Shown here one piece after another: positions 12,950 to 21,071 of a stretch of 24,184 nt of DNA. Source of the DNA: Candidatus Woesearchaeota archaeon (GTDB lineage: Archaea > Nanobdellota > Nanobdellia > Woesearchaeales > SM23-78); NCBI GenBank assembly GCA_019322375.1, contig JAHWIP010000078.1:1-24184 (forward strand), in the 5' to 3' direction. The notes beneath the pieces are model-generated. The model worked only from the letters and a program-made list of their open reading frames with translations, did not search any database and was not told where the DNA came from. A program made the translations under genes and the position numbers. Each line of letters begins with the position of its first letter. Within the stretch, counting starts at the first letter, position 1.

Positions 12950-13891
12950 ATGAACTCAAAAGATTATGATAAACACATTCTCACACTAGGGCCTTTAGAG
13001 AAAGGAGGTATATCAGTACAAGTATCACGGACTGATGGCCAAATAGTAGGTATTTCTAAAGACAGAGTACAATTTATGCATGGAGGCGGACTGCTAGACC
13101 TTCTTAAAACAGAAGAAGACAAAAAAGGATGGCAGAATTCTGAAATAGTAATGTTTCCAGTGGTAGGCCCTGTAAAGGATTATCAAGTGCAAATAGGAAA
13201 AGACACGCATCCAATGGATCAGCATGGAATATCAAGGATACTGGGATTTGGAAATATTAATGTACAACCAAACATGGCTTTTTTAACTCAAATTCATGAC
13301 GGTAAAACTCTATTACCTAATCCTAAGCATGAAAAAGATAAAACAAGACCAGAAAGCCTAGACTGGCCGTTTAGATATAAATTGAATAAGATTATATATC
13401 CGGAGTCAGAAGAAATATTAAAGGTGCGTTTTTATCTAAAAGGGCCTAATAAGAAAAATATGCCCTATATGTTAGGATGGCACCCTGCATTTAAAATGCA
13501 TGGGCCAGCATCAGAAGGAGTATTTTACAATCTAACAAATCAATCGCCTGTTCATAGAGTCACACTTGAAGAAGTAATAGAGGCATCTAATTCTAAAGAA
13601 GGAGCACTAAAATTAGAAGGAATGCGAGATATTCGTTACATGAATAGACAGGCAGGAAGAGGAATTTCGATATATACAACTGGATTTGATCATTTGATGC
13701 TCTGGTGTCCTGGAAAAGAAAGCGGGATGTTCTGCATAGAACCAGTAACACACATACCGTCATTAGAAAAACAAACAAAGCCGCATTTCACAGACAAAGA
13801 CACTCATAATGTTCTTAAAAGAAAGGAAGCAGAAGAGTATTCAGTAAAAATAATGCCTTATACATTTAAACCATACAAGAGAATCTTTTAA
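12950..13891 (+). CDS. Aldose 1-epimerase (mutarotase)-like protein
   Basis: This 313-residue protein has FPVVGPVKDYQ (69-79), MDQHGISR (88-95), GWHPAFKMHGP (173-183) and CIEPVTHIPSL (about 264-274). These match the GalM/LacX-like fold: the HG dipeptide, the general-acid His in the GxHPxF motif and the Glu in the late ExxT motif as base. It would interconvert sugar anomers or hexose-6-phosphate anomers; the exact sugar is unknown. The start is leaderless after a TATA box. Its stop is 2 bases from the stop of the convergent small zinc gene. A UDP-glucose 4-epimerase gene lies at 21072-22028, so galactose/glucose interconversion is a possible shared theme. Confidence 0.75.
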   Translation: MNSKDYDKHILTLGPLEKGGISVQVSRTDGQIVGISKDRVQFMHGGGLLDLLKTEEDKKGWQNSEIVMFPVVGPVKDYQVQIGKDTHPMDQHGISRILGFGNINVQPNMAFLTQIHDGKTLLPNPKHEKDKTRPESLDWPFRYKLNKIIYPESEEILKVRFYLKGPNKKNMPYMLGWHPAFKMHGPASEGVFYNLTNQSPVHRVTLEEVIEASNSKEGALKLEGMRDIRYMNRQAGRGISIYTTGFDHLMLWCPGKESGMFCIEPVTHIPSLEKQTKPHFTDKDTHNVLKRKEAEEYSVKIMPYTFKPYKRIF

Positions 13892-13893
13892 AA

Positions 13894-14145
13894 TCAACCC
13901 TCTCTTTCTCTCTGCCCCTGCAAACCCCACTCAAAATGACACTTCTTGCCAAGGCAAAAGAAATGAAGCCTCTTAGGCTTATCAGCATTGCCAGGGTTAT
14001 GGATGATGGATAACCAGTCACCATTTCTTATCTTATCATTGCAAAAGCTACACTTAATATTCCTGTCTTTAACTAAATCCTTGTTATTAACATCCTCAAA
14101 ACAGATATATTCGTTGGAGTAGCCGAGTCTGAGCTTGTTCTTCAT
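13894..14145 (-). CDS. Small zinc-binding protein, unknown
   Basis: This 83-residue protein has Cys32-x2-Cys35 (KCSFCNDKI) and a second cluster with His61, Cys64, Cys69 and His70 (HFFCLGKKCHFEW), consistent with one zinc site. It could be a treble-clef or ribbon module for nucleic-acid or protein binding; no family was recognised. It is convergent with the aldose-epimerase gene and divergent from 14261. On the minus strand ATTTATAAGC (14161-14170) lies about 20-25 bases before the ATG, so it is probably leaderless. The small size lowers certainty, but the ordered Cys/His pairs and the promoter support it. Confidence 0.6.
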   Translation of the reverse strand: MKNKLRLGYSNEYICFEDVNNKDLVKDRNIKCSFCNDKIRNGDWLSIIHNPGNADKPKRLHFFCLGKKCHFEWGLQGQREREG

Positions 14146-14260
14146 AATCAGAAAAAGAAAGCTTATAAATTAAAAAAGTTTTCTATAAGTGTTATAAGTG
14201 AAGAAGATTTATAAAAAAACAAAAAAGTTTATAAACTACTAGCAAGTAACAAACACCGCC
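14146..14260. promoter_or_regulatory. Divergent promoter with tandem TATAAGTG repeats
   Basis: The leftward gene uses ATTTATAAG (about 14161-14170). The rightward gene uses AGTTTATAAACT (14227-14238), a perfect palindrome centred about 28 bases before its ATG. Between them TATAAGTG occurs twice in tandem (14184-14191, 14193-14200), a possible regulator site. Confidence 0.5.
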
Positions 14261-14836
14261 ATGGAAGAACTTACTTTGATTTGCAACCCAGGAAATACAT
14301 ATAAACCAGTTAACCAACCAAAAGGTGTTTCTGAATTATACGAAAAACTGGCATTTGAGGACTATGACAACCTTGTAACTTTTCATCCAGATTATATGCC
14401 TTTTATAAACAATCATGATTTCAAGAAAAAGATTGGTGAAAAGCAAGGGTGGGACTTAAATCTGACAGTTTTTGCTCAACAACCAGTAATACAAGTGGGC
14501 AATATCAAGCAGCACTTTATCTCAACATGTTATTTATTTAATCCATACCCAAGATGGGGTGAATTAGTATTTCCAGACCTTGATGTTATTGAGATACAAG
14601 GAAATATCCAGGCAGGAGAAGCAATTAATAAGATACTTGAACTCTATGAAAGCAATGGTTGGAAAGTGCATAAACTTACTGAAAAAATCAAGCAAAGAGT
14701 GGATATAACCCCCAACCCAAATGGCTATGCAATAACTCAAGCTAAAGAAGGTAAAATAGACATAGCTGATCATCAGGCCCTTAGAGAAATTGCACAACAA
14801 AAAACAGGCTACAGCCTAGACAAGCTTTGCTTCTAA
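14261..14836 (+). CDS. Unknown protein, single-gene unit
   Basis: This 191-residue soluble protein has a mixed alpha/beta look, with strands such as DNLVTFHPDYMPF, WDLNLTVFAQQPVIQVG and FISTCYLFNPYPRWGELVFP and a basic C-terminal half (HKLTEKIKQRV). No family or catalytic motif was recognised. It starts from a leaderless TATA promoter. Its last 21 bases overlap the end of the convergent ASCH-like gene. It appears to be a lineage-specific hypothetical. Confidence 0.6.
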   Translation: MEELTLICNPGNTYKPVNQPKGVSELYEKLAFEDYDNLVTFHPDYMPFINNHDFKKKIGEKQGWDLNLTVFAQQPVIQVGNIKQHFISTCYLFNPYPRWGELVFPDLDVIEIQGNIQAGEAINKILELYESNGWKVHKLTEKIKQRVDITPNPNGYAITQAKEGKIDIADHQALREIAQQKTGYSLDKLCF

Positions 14837-15349
14837 AAGCTCTTTCACTTCTTTTTCACTAGGATTTGGATTATAATCCTCAAATTTATAATAAGAAACT
14901 ATTGATTCAGGAGTACAATCCTTATAATACCTTTCTTCCATCTTAGTCATCTGCCATAACAAATCTTGTTTATTTTCAAAACCATCTGAAAGAAGCTCTT
15001 CTTGTGTGATTTGATTTAAAGGACTTACAGCTACATAGCCAATAGTAACTATACCTCTTGGAGGGTTCTCAGCTTTAAACTCATTTATTTCATATGCTAG
15101 TAATTTTTTTCCAAAAGGAAGTCTTACAAAATTTTTTTTATATCTAAGACTGCCTTCTTTTTTGTGTCCATTAGGGTATCCTACCTCAAATGCATCAAAA
15201 TGATGTTCCCAGAACAATAGCATTTTATCAATATCTACATGCATCCCTAGTTTTGGTTTAATATAAATCTTCTCTAAAATTTTTATAAAAGAAGTTTCAT
15301 CTAGTTTCTCTGGGTGCATAAGAATTACTCTATCATTAATTTTATTCAC
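14816..15349 (-). CDS. ASCH/PUA-like domain protein
   Basis: This 177-residue protein has a second half (about 78-157) with a beta-barrel-like pattern: GKKLLAYEINEF, GIVTIGYVAVSPLNQIT, then SDGFENKQDLLWQM and SIVSYYKFE. The signature -xxVxxxPLxxIT-xE-xxxxGF-xxxxDLxxxM is typical of ASCH and related PUA-like RNA- or nucleotide-binding domains. The N-terminal 75 residues (helical, with EHHFDAFEVG) are not assigned. The start has AAGGGGTG upstream, 26 bases after the lipoprotein stop, so the two may be co-transcribed. The specific substrate (RNA, modified base or nucleotide) is unknown. Confidence 0.5.
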   Translation of the reverse strand: MNKINDRVILMHPEKLDETSFIKILEKIYIKPKLGMHVDIDKMLLFWEHHFDAFEVGYPNGHKKEGSLRYKKNFVRLPFGKKLLAYEINEFKAENPPRGIVTIGYVAVSPLNQITQEELLSDGFENKQDLLWQMTKMEERYYKDCTPESIVSYYKFEDYNPNPSEKEVKELLEAKLV

Positions 15350-15375
15350 CCCTTAAAAAAAGAAATTAAAAAATT

Positions 15376-16542
15376 TTAAGCAGGCACCTTGAATATTGGC
15401 GGTCTGTTCTTATCTTCAACTGTCACTTTAAAGGTTTGCTTACTCTCATACTCTGCATCACTGACTATCACTGTTACTGTGTATTCTCCTGCATCATCAT
15501 AAGTGGTTGTGTAAGTTGCTTGATTCATCCATCCCTTTACCTCTACTGTTAACTCGTCTCCTTCCCTGTCAGTTGCATCAATTGGTATTTCTATGGTTTC
15601 TCCCTCAGATACTGTTATGTCATTTATTTCTTTGAGCACAGGCGCTGTGTTTTTCTGGGTTATCAATAAGGTTACTTCTTTTTTTGTGGTTCCTTTGCCA
15701 TCACTTGCAAGTATACTGGCTTTGTAAGTGCCTGCATCTCCTACCTGGGTTCTCCACACACCATTCTCATCAAAAGGCTCTGAAAAAGCAAGAGTTACTT
15801 CATCTCCGTCAGGGTCGCTTACCTCTGGGCTTAGTGATACCAGTTCTGTTTCCATGGCTGTTATCACTTCTGGCACATCAGTTATCTCTGGTGCTCTGTT
15901 CACATCAAGTATCTTTATCTCTACTACAGTCTCACTTTCTTTTTCTTTATCCCTGGCTTTTATCTGCACACTGTACTCTCCTGCATCTTCATAAGTAGCT
16001 TCATATATTGGGCCTTTCATAAATCCAGAGTACTCTACCACAACGCTTTCTCCTTCAGGGTCATACACATTACAGTCAAGCCTGATGGTTTCTCCTTCTT
16101 TAACAATTACTTCTTCTGGGCACTCAATCACAGGTGCTTTGTTAGCTTTATGGATTATTATTAATACATCCTGGCTGGTCTCATCCTTGCCATCGCTTGC
16201 TGTGATTGTCACAAGGTATTGGCCTGCATCTCCTTCCTCTGTCTGCCACCTGCCGTTCTCATTAAAAGGCTCTGTGAAAGAATAATATATCACATCTCCG
16301 TCAGGGTCTACTGCTTCTGGTTTTAATTTTACAATGTCTCCTTCTGTTGCTTCTATCACAATCCCTTCCTCTGGTATCATCATCTCTTCTTCTGCTTCTT
16401 CCTCAGGAGTTATCTCTCCTATTTCTATTGGGATTTCTTCTATTTCTTCTTCTGAAACATTTCCTTCTAACAGTACTGTCTGGCATCCTGCCAGCAAAAA
16501 CATTGCTAATGTCACAAGAACTAAAAACATATTTATTTTCAT
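15376..16542 (-). CDS. Lipoprotein with duplicated pair of Ig/cadherin-like domains
   Basis: This 388-residue protein has a lipobox LLAGC with Cys20 after a hydrophobic leader. A Glu/Ile/Pro-rich low-complexity linker (30-66) follows, then four tandem beta-sandwich domains (about 60-132, 136-213, 218-296, 299-378). Domains 1 and 3 share DPDGD, EPFxENGxW, GDAGxY and ASDGK. Domains 2 and 4 share VxEGETIxI, a DAGEY motif and an ending DxNRxP. The two-domain unit was therefore duplicated as a block. DPDGD-type loops suggest calcium binding, as in cadherin/PKD-like surface repeats. It is likely a membrane-tethered stalk or adhesin. A strong AGGAGGGTGG site precedes the ATG, with a TATA candidate TTTATATATTT near 16604-16617. 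Confidence 0.8.
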   Translation of the reverse strand: MKINMFLVLVTLAMFLLAGCQTVLLEGNVSEEEIEEIPIEIGEITPEEEAEEEMMIPEEGIVIEATEGDIVKLKPEAVDPDGDVIYYSFTEPFNENGRWQTEEGDAGQYLVTITASDGKDETSQDVLIIIHKANKAPVIECPEEVIVKEGETIRLDCNVYDPEGESVVVEYSGFMKGPIYEATYEDAGEYSVQIKARDKEKESETVVEIKILDVNRAPEITDVPEVITAMETELVSLSPEVSDPDGDEVTLAFSEPFDENGVWRTQVGDAGTYKASILASDGKGTTKKEVTLLITQKNTAPVLKEINDITVSEGETIEIPIDATDREGDELTVEVKGWMNQATYTTTYDDAGEYTVTVIVSDAEYESKQTFKVTVEDKNRPPIFKVPA

Positions 16543-16642
16543 TTTACCACCCTCCTGTTAATTAAGATAAATATCTCTATCTTTTCACAGGGCATAACTT
16601 AAAGAAATATATAAAGTTTTCTATTCTGGAGTGGGGACAAAA

Positions 16643-17755
16643 CTATTCCAAGCTCTTCTCAAACTCTTTTAACAGTTTCTCCTGCTTTCTATTAAGCTTT
16701 TTGGGAATAGATATATTCATCTTAACCAACTGGTCTCCTCTGCCAAACCCATGCAAATGCTTAACCCCTTTGCCCTTCATTTTAAGAATTGTGCCTGGCT
16801 GAGTACCACTAGGAATCTTTAAACTGGCTTCTCCGTCAATAGTAGGCACTTTTATCTTGTCACCAAGAGCTGCCTGAGAAAAAGATATATTTTGCTCTAA
16901 AACCAGGTCATCACCATGCCTCTCAAATAAGTCATGATTCTTAACATGGATTAACAAATATAAATCACCAGAATGAGCACCTCTAAAACCAGCTTCTCCT
17001 TCACCACCCACTCTTAGCTTAGCATTATCCATAATGCCAGCAGGAACATCAACCTCAATAGTCTTAGTCTTTCTAACCCTGCCAGTTCCTTCACACTCCT
17101 TGCAGGCATGCTTAACACTCTCACCAGTGCCATTACAAGCCCTGCAAGAAGTGCGGGTCTGGAACACTCCAAAAACAGTTCTTCTGGTCTCCTGATACAT
17201 GCCTGTTCCATTGCAATCAGGGCAAGAAGCAATACCTGTGCCTCCTTTACCATCACATTCCTTGCAAACATAATTCTTGGTTACTTTTATCTTTTTCCTA
17301 ACACCTTTGCTAGCCTCTTCAAGAGTTATGGATAAGTCATAAGCCAAATCTCTTCCACCAGATGCTCTTGCTCTTCTAAAAGGGCTTCTTGAGCCTCTGC
17401 TGTCAAAGCTTCCACCTCCAAAAAAAGTATCAAAGATACTGTCAAAATCAAACCTGTCAAAACCAAAATCAGAAAAATCAAACCCAGAGAAGTCAAAACC
17501 ACCAAAACCAGCACCAGGACCACCAGCACCTGCATACTTAAAAGCATCAGGCCCATAAGCATCATATTGCTTTCTCTTATTATCATCACCAAGCACAGAA
17601 GCAGCCTCATTAATTTCCTTGAATTTCTCTTCACTACCAGATTCCTTGTTTAAATCAGGATGAAACTTCTTGGCTAAGCGTTTATAAGCTTTCTTAATCT
17701 CAGCTTTACTAGCATTCTTATCTACTCCTAATATATTGTAATAGTCTTTTGCCAT
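16643..17755 (-). CDS. dnaJ: Chaperone DnaJ (Hsp40, type I)
   Basis: This 370-residue protein has a J domain at the N terminus with HPD at 32-34. A Gly/Phe-rich segment follows that is unusual for repeated FDF/FGF units (GGFDFSGFDFSDFGFDRFDF, 85-104). Four zinc CxxCxGxG motifs lie at Cys164/167, 178/181, 204/207 and 218/221, followed by the C-terminal substrate-binding beta domains (GDLYLLIHV, FSQAALGDK, DGEASLKIPSGTQPG). It is the co-chaperone that delivers clients to DnaK and stimulates its ATPase. It has its own promoter, separated from the dnaK operon by 195 bases, and shares an upstream element with grpE. The length is normal for the family. Confidence 0.97.
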   Translation of the reverse strand: MAKDYYNILGVDKNASKAEIKKAYKRLAKKFHPDLNKESGSEEKFKEINEAASVLGDDNKRKQYDAYGPDAFKYAGAGGPGAGFGGFDFSGFDFSDFGFDRFDFDSIFDTFFGGGSFDSRGSRSPFRRARASGGRDLAYDLSITLEEASKGVRKKIKVTKNYVCKECDGKGGTGIASCPDCNGTGMYQETRRTVFGVFQTRTSCRACNGTGESVKHACKECEGTGRVRKTKTIEVDVPAGIMDNAKLRVGGEGEAGFRGAHSGDLYLLIHVKNHDLFERHGDDLVLEQNISFSQAALGDKIKVPTIDGEASLKIPSGTQPGTILKMKGKGVKHLHGFGRGDQLVKMNISIPKKLNRKQEKLLKEFEKSLE

Positions 17756-17835
17756 ACTCCCATCAGATTAGTGTTGTTTGTTTTAAATGTTATGGTAAAA
17801 GTTGCTTTTAAGGGCATTCCAAAGCCTTAAATTTC

Positions 17836-17888
17836 GCGCGCAAAAGCCTGTGAGCAAACATAAAAAAACCTTAAGATAAACATTTAAG
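17836..17888 (-). promoter_or_regulatory. dnaJ promoter with shared heat-shock element
   Basis: On the plus strand GCGCGCAA-AAG-CCTGTGAGCAAA (17836-17858) matches the element upstream of grpE with one substitution and a four-base variable part. The TATA candidate CTTAAATGTTTATC (minus strand, 17875-17888) is 16 bases upstream, so the element spans the expected transcription start. A partial second copy, CGCGCAA, lies at 17894-17900. A repressor-type operator is the simplest reading. Confidence 0.5.
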
Positions 17889-17950
17889 CGTCTCGCGCAA
17901 AAAAGGTTAATATTTATTTATCACATGCTAATTAACTTAACTTAATCATA

Positions 17951-18307
17951 TTAACCCATATAACTAGGTCTTTGCACTGAGCCTTTTGCTTTTTTCTTTT
18001 TACCAACTTTTTTCTGCTCCTTCTTAGCTTTCTTCAAAGCATCAGATTCTTTTATCTTGCCAAACCTTTCCTCATATTTCTTTATATTTTTACTCAGATT
18101 ATCAAGCAAATCCTTGGCAACATAAGGGTCTAGTATCACAACCTTATGAGTGACCACTGCCTGAGGCTTGTTATCAGGTGCAAATTGCGGGTAGATACCT
18201 CTAAAATCAATAATAAACTTATCTGGCTGGTGCGATACAGTGTGCTGGTTTGACATCAAAGGAAAATGATCCAAATGTTGCACTCCTTGCATTTCTTTTT
18301 TCTCCAT
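17951..18307 (-). CDS. DUF3467-like protein in the dnaK operon
   Basis: This protein has about 118 residues from the ATG at 18305-18307, which has AAAGGTGG just upstream; an in-frame GTG at 18316 is less likely. The core NQHTVSHQPDKFIIDFRG and VTHKVVILDPYVAKDLLDNL followed by NIKKYEERFGKI matches the DUF3467 pattern (a beta sheet, then a helix used as a scaffold). The tail is Lys-rich and ends PSYMG. The gene starts 37 bases after the dnaK stop in the same direction, so it is the third gene of the grpE-dnaK unit. Its function is unknown; a chaperone-associated role is inferred from position only. Confidence 0.7.
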   Translation of the reverse strand: MEKKEMQGVQHLDHFPLMSNQHTVSHQPDKFIIDFRGIYPQFAPDNKPQAVVTHKVVILDPYVAKDLLDNLSKNIKKYEERFGKIKESDALKKAKKEQKKVGKKKKAKGSVQRPSYMG

Positions 18308-18344
18308 GATTACCACCTTTGTCTTTAATTATTTTATGTTTAGT

Positions 18345-20285
18345 TTATTCCTTATCTTTCTTTTTCTTATCCTTCTTTTTATCCTTTTTCTCCTCTTTCT
18401 CTTTAACCTCTTCAAACTCTGCATCAACAACATCATCTTGTTTTCCTTGCTCTGGTTGTGGTTCTGGGCCAGTGCTCGGTCCTGTTTGAGCACCAGGTCC
18501 TGCTCCTCCTGTTGCCTGTTGCTTTTTAGCCTGCTCCTCAGCAACTTTCTTGTACATCTCTGTGCTCATTTTTTGTATTTTCTCATTTATCTCATCCATT
18601 TTCTTCTTAATAGCACTAACATCCTTTTTTTCCGGTCCCATTAACTTCTTCAGCTCATCAATCTCTTTCTTAACAGCATCTATCTCCTTGCTGTCAACCT
18701 TGCCTTTAAAGTCTTTGAAGAGTTTTTCAGATGTAAATATCAATGTGTCTGCTGCATTAATTGTTTCTGCATCTTCTTTTCTCTTCTTATCCTCCTCTGC
18801 ATGCGATTCTGCATTTTTTCTCATCTTCTCAACTTCATCTTCAGATAGATTTGTTGTTGCAGTTATCTTTATGCTCTGCTCCTTGCCAGTTCCAAGGTCT
18901 TTTGCATTAACATGCACAATGCCATTAGCATCAATATCAAAGCTTACCTCAATCTGAGGCTCTCCTCTTGGAGCAGGAGGCAGTCCTACTAAATCAAACT
19001 GTCCAAGCAGCTTATTATCTATTGCCATGCTCCTCTCACCCTGGAATACACGAATGGTTACTGCTGGCTGATTATCAGATGCAGTGCTAAAAATCTGGCT
19101 TTTCTTGGTTGGAATAGTTGTGTTCCTGTCTATAAGCTTAGTAAATACTCCTCCAAGAGTTTCAATGCCTAGGCTTAAAGGGGTTACATCAAGCAATAAT
19201 ACATCTTTTACTTCTCCAGCAAGAATTCCTGCCTGAATAGCAGCTCCTAAAGCCACTGCTTCATCAGGATTAACACTTTTCTCACCTTCTTTTCCAGACA
19301 GGCTCTTAATAAGCTCTTGCACTGCTGGAATCCTTGTGCTTCCACCCACAAGAATGACTTTATCAATATCCTTTGCTGTTATCTTAGCATCCTTCATAGC
19401 TAATTGTGTTGGAACCTTTAGTTTTTCAATAATTTCTTGTATCATAGACACAAACTTAGCCCTGCTTAGCTCCATGTTCAGATGCTTTGGGCCTGCTTTG
19501 TCAGCTGTTACAAAAGGCAGGTTAATGGTTGTTTTTATCTTGGTTGAGAGCTCAATCTTGGCTTTTTCAGCAGCTTCTTTAAGCCTTTGATGAGCAGTCT
19601 TATCCTCTCTTAAGTCAATACCATTAGCTTTTTTAAACTCATCAGCCATCCAATCAACCAATATATTATCAATATCATCTCCTCCAAGATGATTGTCTCC
19701 ATTAGTTGCTTTTACTTCAAAAACCCCTTCTCCCAGTTCAAGAATAGATACATCAAAGGTTCCTCCTCCAAAATCAAACACCATGATAGTATGGTCATGG
19801 CCTTTGTCAAGCCCATAAGCCAATGATGCTGCTGTTGGCTCATTAATGATTCTAAGCACTTCTAAGCCAGCAATCTTTCCAGCATCCTTGGTTGCCTGCC
19901 TCTGGGCATCCTCAAAATAAGCAGGTACTGTGATTACTGCTTTCTTAATCTTTTGGCCTAAGTAATCTTCTGCATCTTTCTTTAGCTTCTGTATAATCAT
20001 AGCACTAATCTCCTGAGGAGTGAACTCCTTATCCCAAATCTTAACCTTATGATCTTCTCCCATATGCCTTTTGATACTGGCAACTGTGTGCTCAGGATTA
20101 GTAATTGCCTGGTTCCTGGCAATTCTGCCAATCAGCCTTTCCCCGTCTTCTGTCATGGAAACAACACTAGGAGTTGTTCTTTCGCCCTCTGCATTTGGAA
20201 TAATAACAGGCTTGCCAGCCTCTAACACAGCCACAGCACTAAAAGTGGTTCCTAAATCAACACCGATTATTTTTTCTTTCGCCAT
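18345..20285 (-). CDS. dnaK: Chaperone DnaK (Hsp70)
   Basis: This protein has 646 residues from MAKEKIIGVDLGTTFS, whose ATG at 20285 has AAAGGTG upstream; an ATG three codons earlier has none. The nucleotide-binding domain shows DLGTT, VPAYFEDAQRQATKDAG, VFDFGGGTFDVS and LVGGSTRIPAV. The linker VLLLDVTPLSLGIE precedes the substrate-binding beta domain and the helical lid. The C terminus has Gly/Pro/Gln-rich and then Lys/Asp/Glu-rich low-complexity sequence (KKDKKKDKKKKDKE) with no EEVD, as in the bacterial-type DnaK that many archaea have acquired. It folds and refolds proteins in an ATP cycle with DnaJ and GrpE. It lies 31 bases after grpE and is co-transcribed with it. Confidence 0.98.
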   Translation of the reverse strand: MAKEKIIGVDLGTTFSAVAVLEAGKPVIIPNAEGERTTPSVVSMTEDGERLIGRIARNQAITNPEHTVASIKRHMGEDHKVKIWDKEFTPQEISAMIIQKLKKDAEDYLGQKIKKAVITVPAYFEDAQRQATKDAGKIAGLEVLRIINEPTAASLAYGLDKGHDHTIMVFDFGGGTFDVSILELGEGVFEVKATNGDNHLGGDDIDNILVDWMADEFKKANGIDLREDKTAHQRLKEAAEKAKIELSTKIKTTINLPFVTADKAGPKHLNMELSRAKFVSMIQEIIEKLKVPTQLAMKDAKITAKDIDKVILVGGSTRIPAVQELIKSLSGKEGEKSVNPDEAVALGAAIQAGILAGEVKDVLLLDVTPLSLGIETLGGVFTKLIDRNTTIPTKKSQIFSTASDNQPAVTIRVFQGERSMAIDNKLLGQFDLVGLPPAPRGEPQIEVSFDIDANGIVHVNAKDLGTGKEQSIKITATTNLSEDEVEKMRKNAESHAEEDKKRKEDAETINAADTLIFTSEKLFKDFKGKVDSKEIDAVKKEIDELKKLMGPEKKDVSAIKKKMDEINEKIQKMSTEMYKKVAEEQAKKQQATGGAGPGAQTGPSTGPEPQPEQGKQDDVVDAEFEEVKEKEEKKDKKKDKKKKDKE

Positions 20286-20316
20286 AATTTTCACCTTTAT
20301 TCATTTTTTCAAAATT

Positions 20317-20850
20317 TTATTTTATTTTCCTCTTCGCAACCTTTACTTTGCTATGCCTTATAACCTTATCATTCAACACATACCCTTTCTGCATCTCCTC
20401 AAGTACTGTGTTCTCTTCTTTATCACTCTCCTCTGTAAGCAAGGCTTCATGATAATAAGGGTCAAATTTCTTATCAACACATTCTATATGCTTTAGTCCT
20501 TGAGAGTGCAGGGCTTCGATTAGATGGGAGTAGATTAGTTCAATTCCTTTGTAGAAATCATCCTTTGCCCTGCAGTTCTTCAAGGCAAGCTCAAAATCAT
20601 CAATAAAAGCAAGCAGCTTCTTCATCAGCTCTTGATTTGCACATTTAGCAAAATTAGACATATCTTTTTCACATCTTTTCTTGTAATTCTCAAACTCTGC
20701 CTGCACTCTTTGCAATGTTTCTGTTAATTCCTTTATTTTAGCTTCTTTATCCTCTTTTTTGTGCTTTTCCTTGTCTTCTATTTCAATGCTTTTTTCCTTT
20801 ACTTCTTCCTTTCTGGCTTTTTTTTTATGTTCTTTCTTATGCTTGGTCAT
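20317..20850 (-). CDS. grpE: Nucleotide exchange factor GrpE
   Basis: This 177-residue protein has a long Lys/Glu-rich N-terminal helix (to about 48), then AEFENYKKRCEKDM (51-64), FIDDFELAL (82-90), the signature FDPYYHEAL (129-137) and the C-terminal beta domain GYVLNDKVIRHSKVKVAK (156-173). It dimerises through the long helix and releases ADP from DnaK. It is the first gene of the unit grpE-dnaK-DUF3467. The start has AAAGGAGG 7-8 bases upstream. The promoter carries the element shared with dnaJ. The highly basic N-terminal 30 residues are more extended than usual. Confidence 0.95.
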   Translation of the reverse strand: MTKHKKEHKKKARKEEVKEKSIEIEDKEKHKKEDKEAKIKELTETLQRVQAEFENYKKRCEKDMSNFAKCANQELMKKLLAFIDDFELALKNCRAKDDFYKGIELIYSHLIEALHSQGLKHIECVDKKFDPYYHEALLTEESDKEENTVLEEMQKGYVLNDKVIRHSKVKVAKRKIK

Positions 20851-20902
20851 TATTATTCCTCCTTTCTCATGAATTAAGGGTATTATCTAAATCCTTATCT
20901 CG

Positions 20903-20954
20903 GCGCGCAACTGCCCTGTGGGCAAAAACAAAAGACTTTTATTAATATATATTC
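20903..20954 (-). promoter_or_regulatory. grpE-dnaK promoter with shared heat-shock element
   Basis: On the plus strand GCGCGCAA-CTGC-CCTGTGGGCAAA (20903-20926) aligns with 17836-17858 upstream of dnaJ. The AT-rich TATA candidate ATATATATTAATAAAA (minus strand, 20939-20954) lies 13 bases upstream, so the element again covers the expected start of transcription. GCCC-ACA-GGGC inside it can also pair. Confidence 0.5.
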
Positions 20955-20984
20955 AGCAGCGTGCTCATCATCATTAAGTAATTT

Positions 20985-21025
20985 CGTTGACTTTAAATCA
21001 ACGTTGTTGATATAGAATGAACAAC
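20985..21025 (-). terminator. Two small hairpins after galE, possible transcript end
   Basis: CGTTGA-CTTTAAA-TCAACG (20985-21003) and GTTGTT/AACAAC (21003-21008 with 21020-21025) form adjacent stems 45-85 bases after the galE stop. On the minus strand T-rich sequence is present around them (AAGTTGTT, TTTAAAG). Archaeal termination mainly needs T tracts, so the hairpins may instead be incidental or regulatory for grpE. Confidence 0.3.
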
Positions 21026-21071
21026 TTATTTATATATTTTTCGGTTTTGCAGGCTTTGCACAGAAAAACAC

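Noticed and set aside
14261..14836. Nucleotidyltransferase or glycosidase function for the 191-residue protein
   Set aside because: Acidic and aromatic residues are present, but no ordered motif supports either; it was left as unknown.
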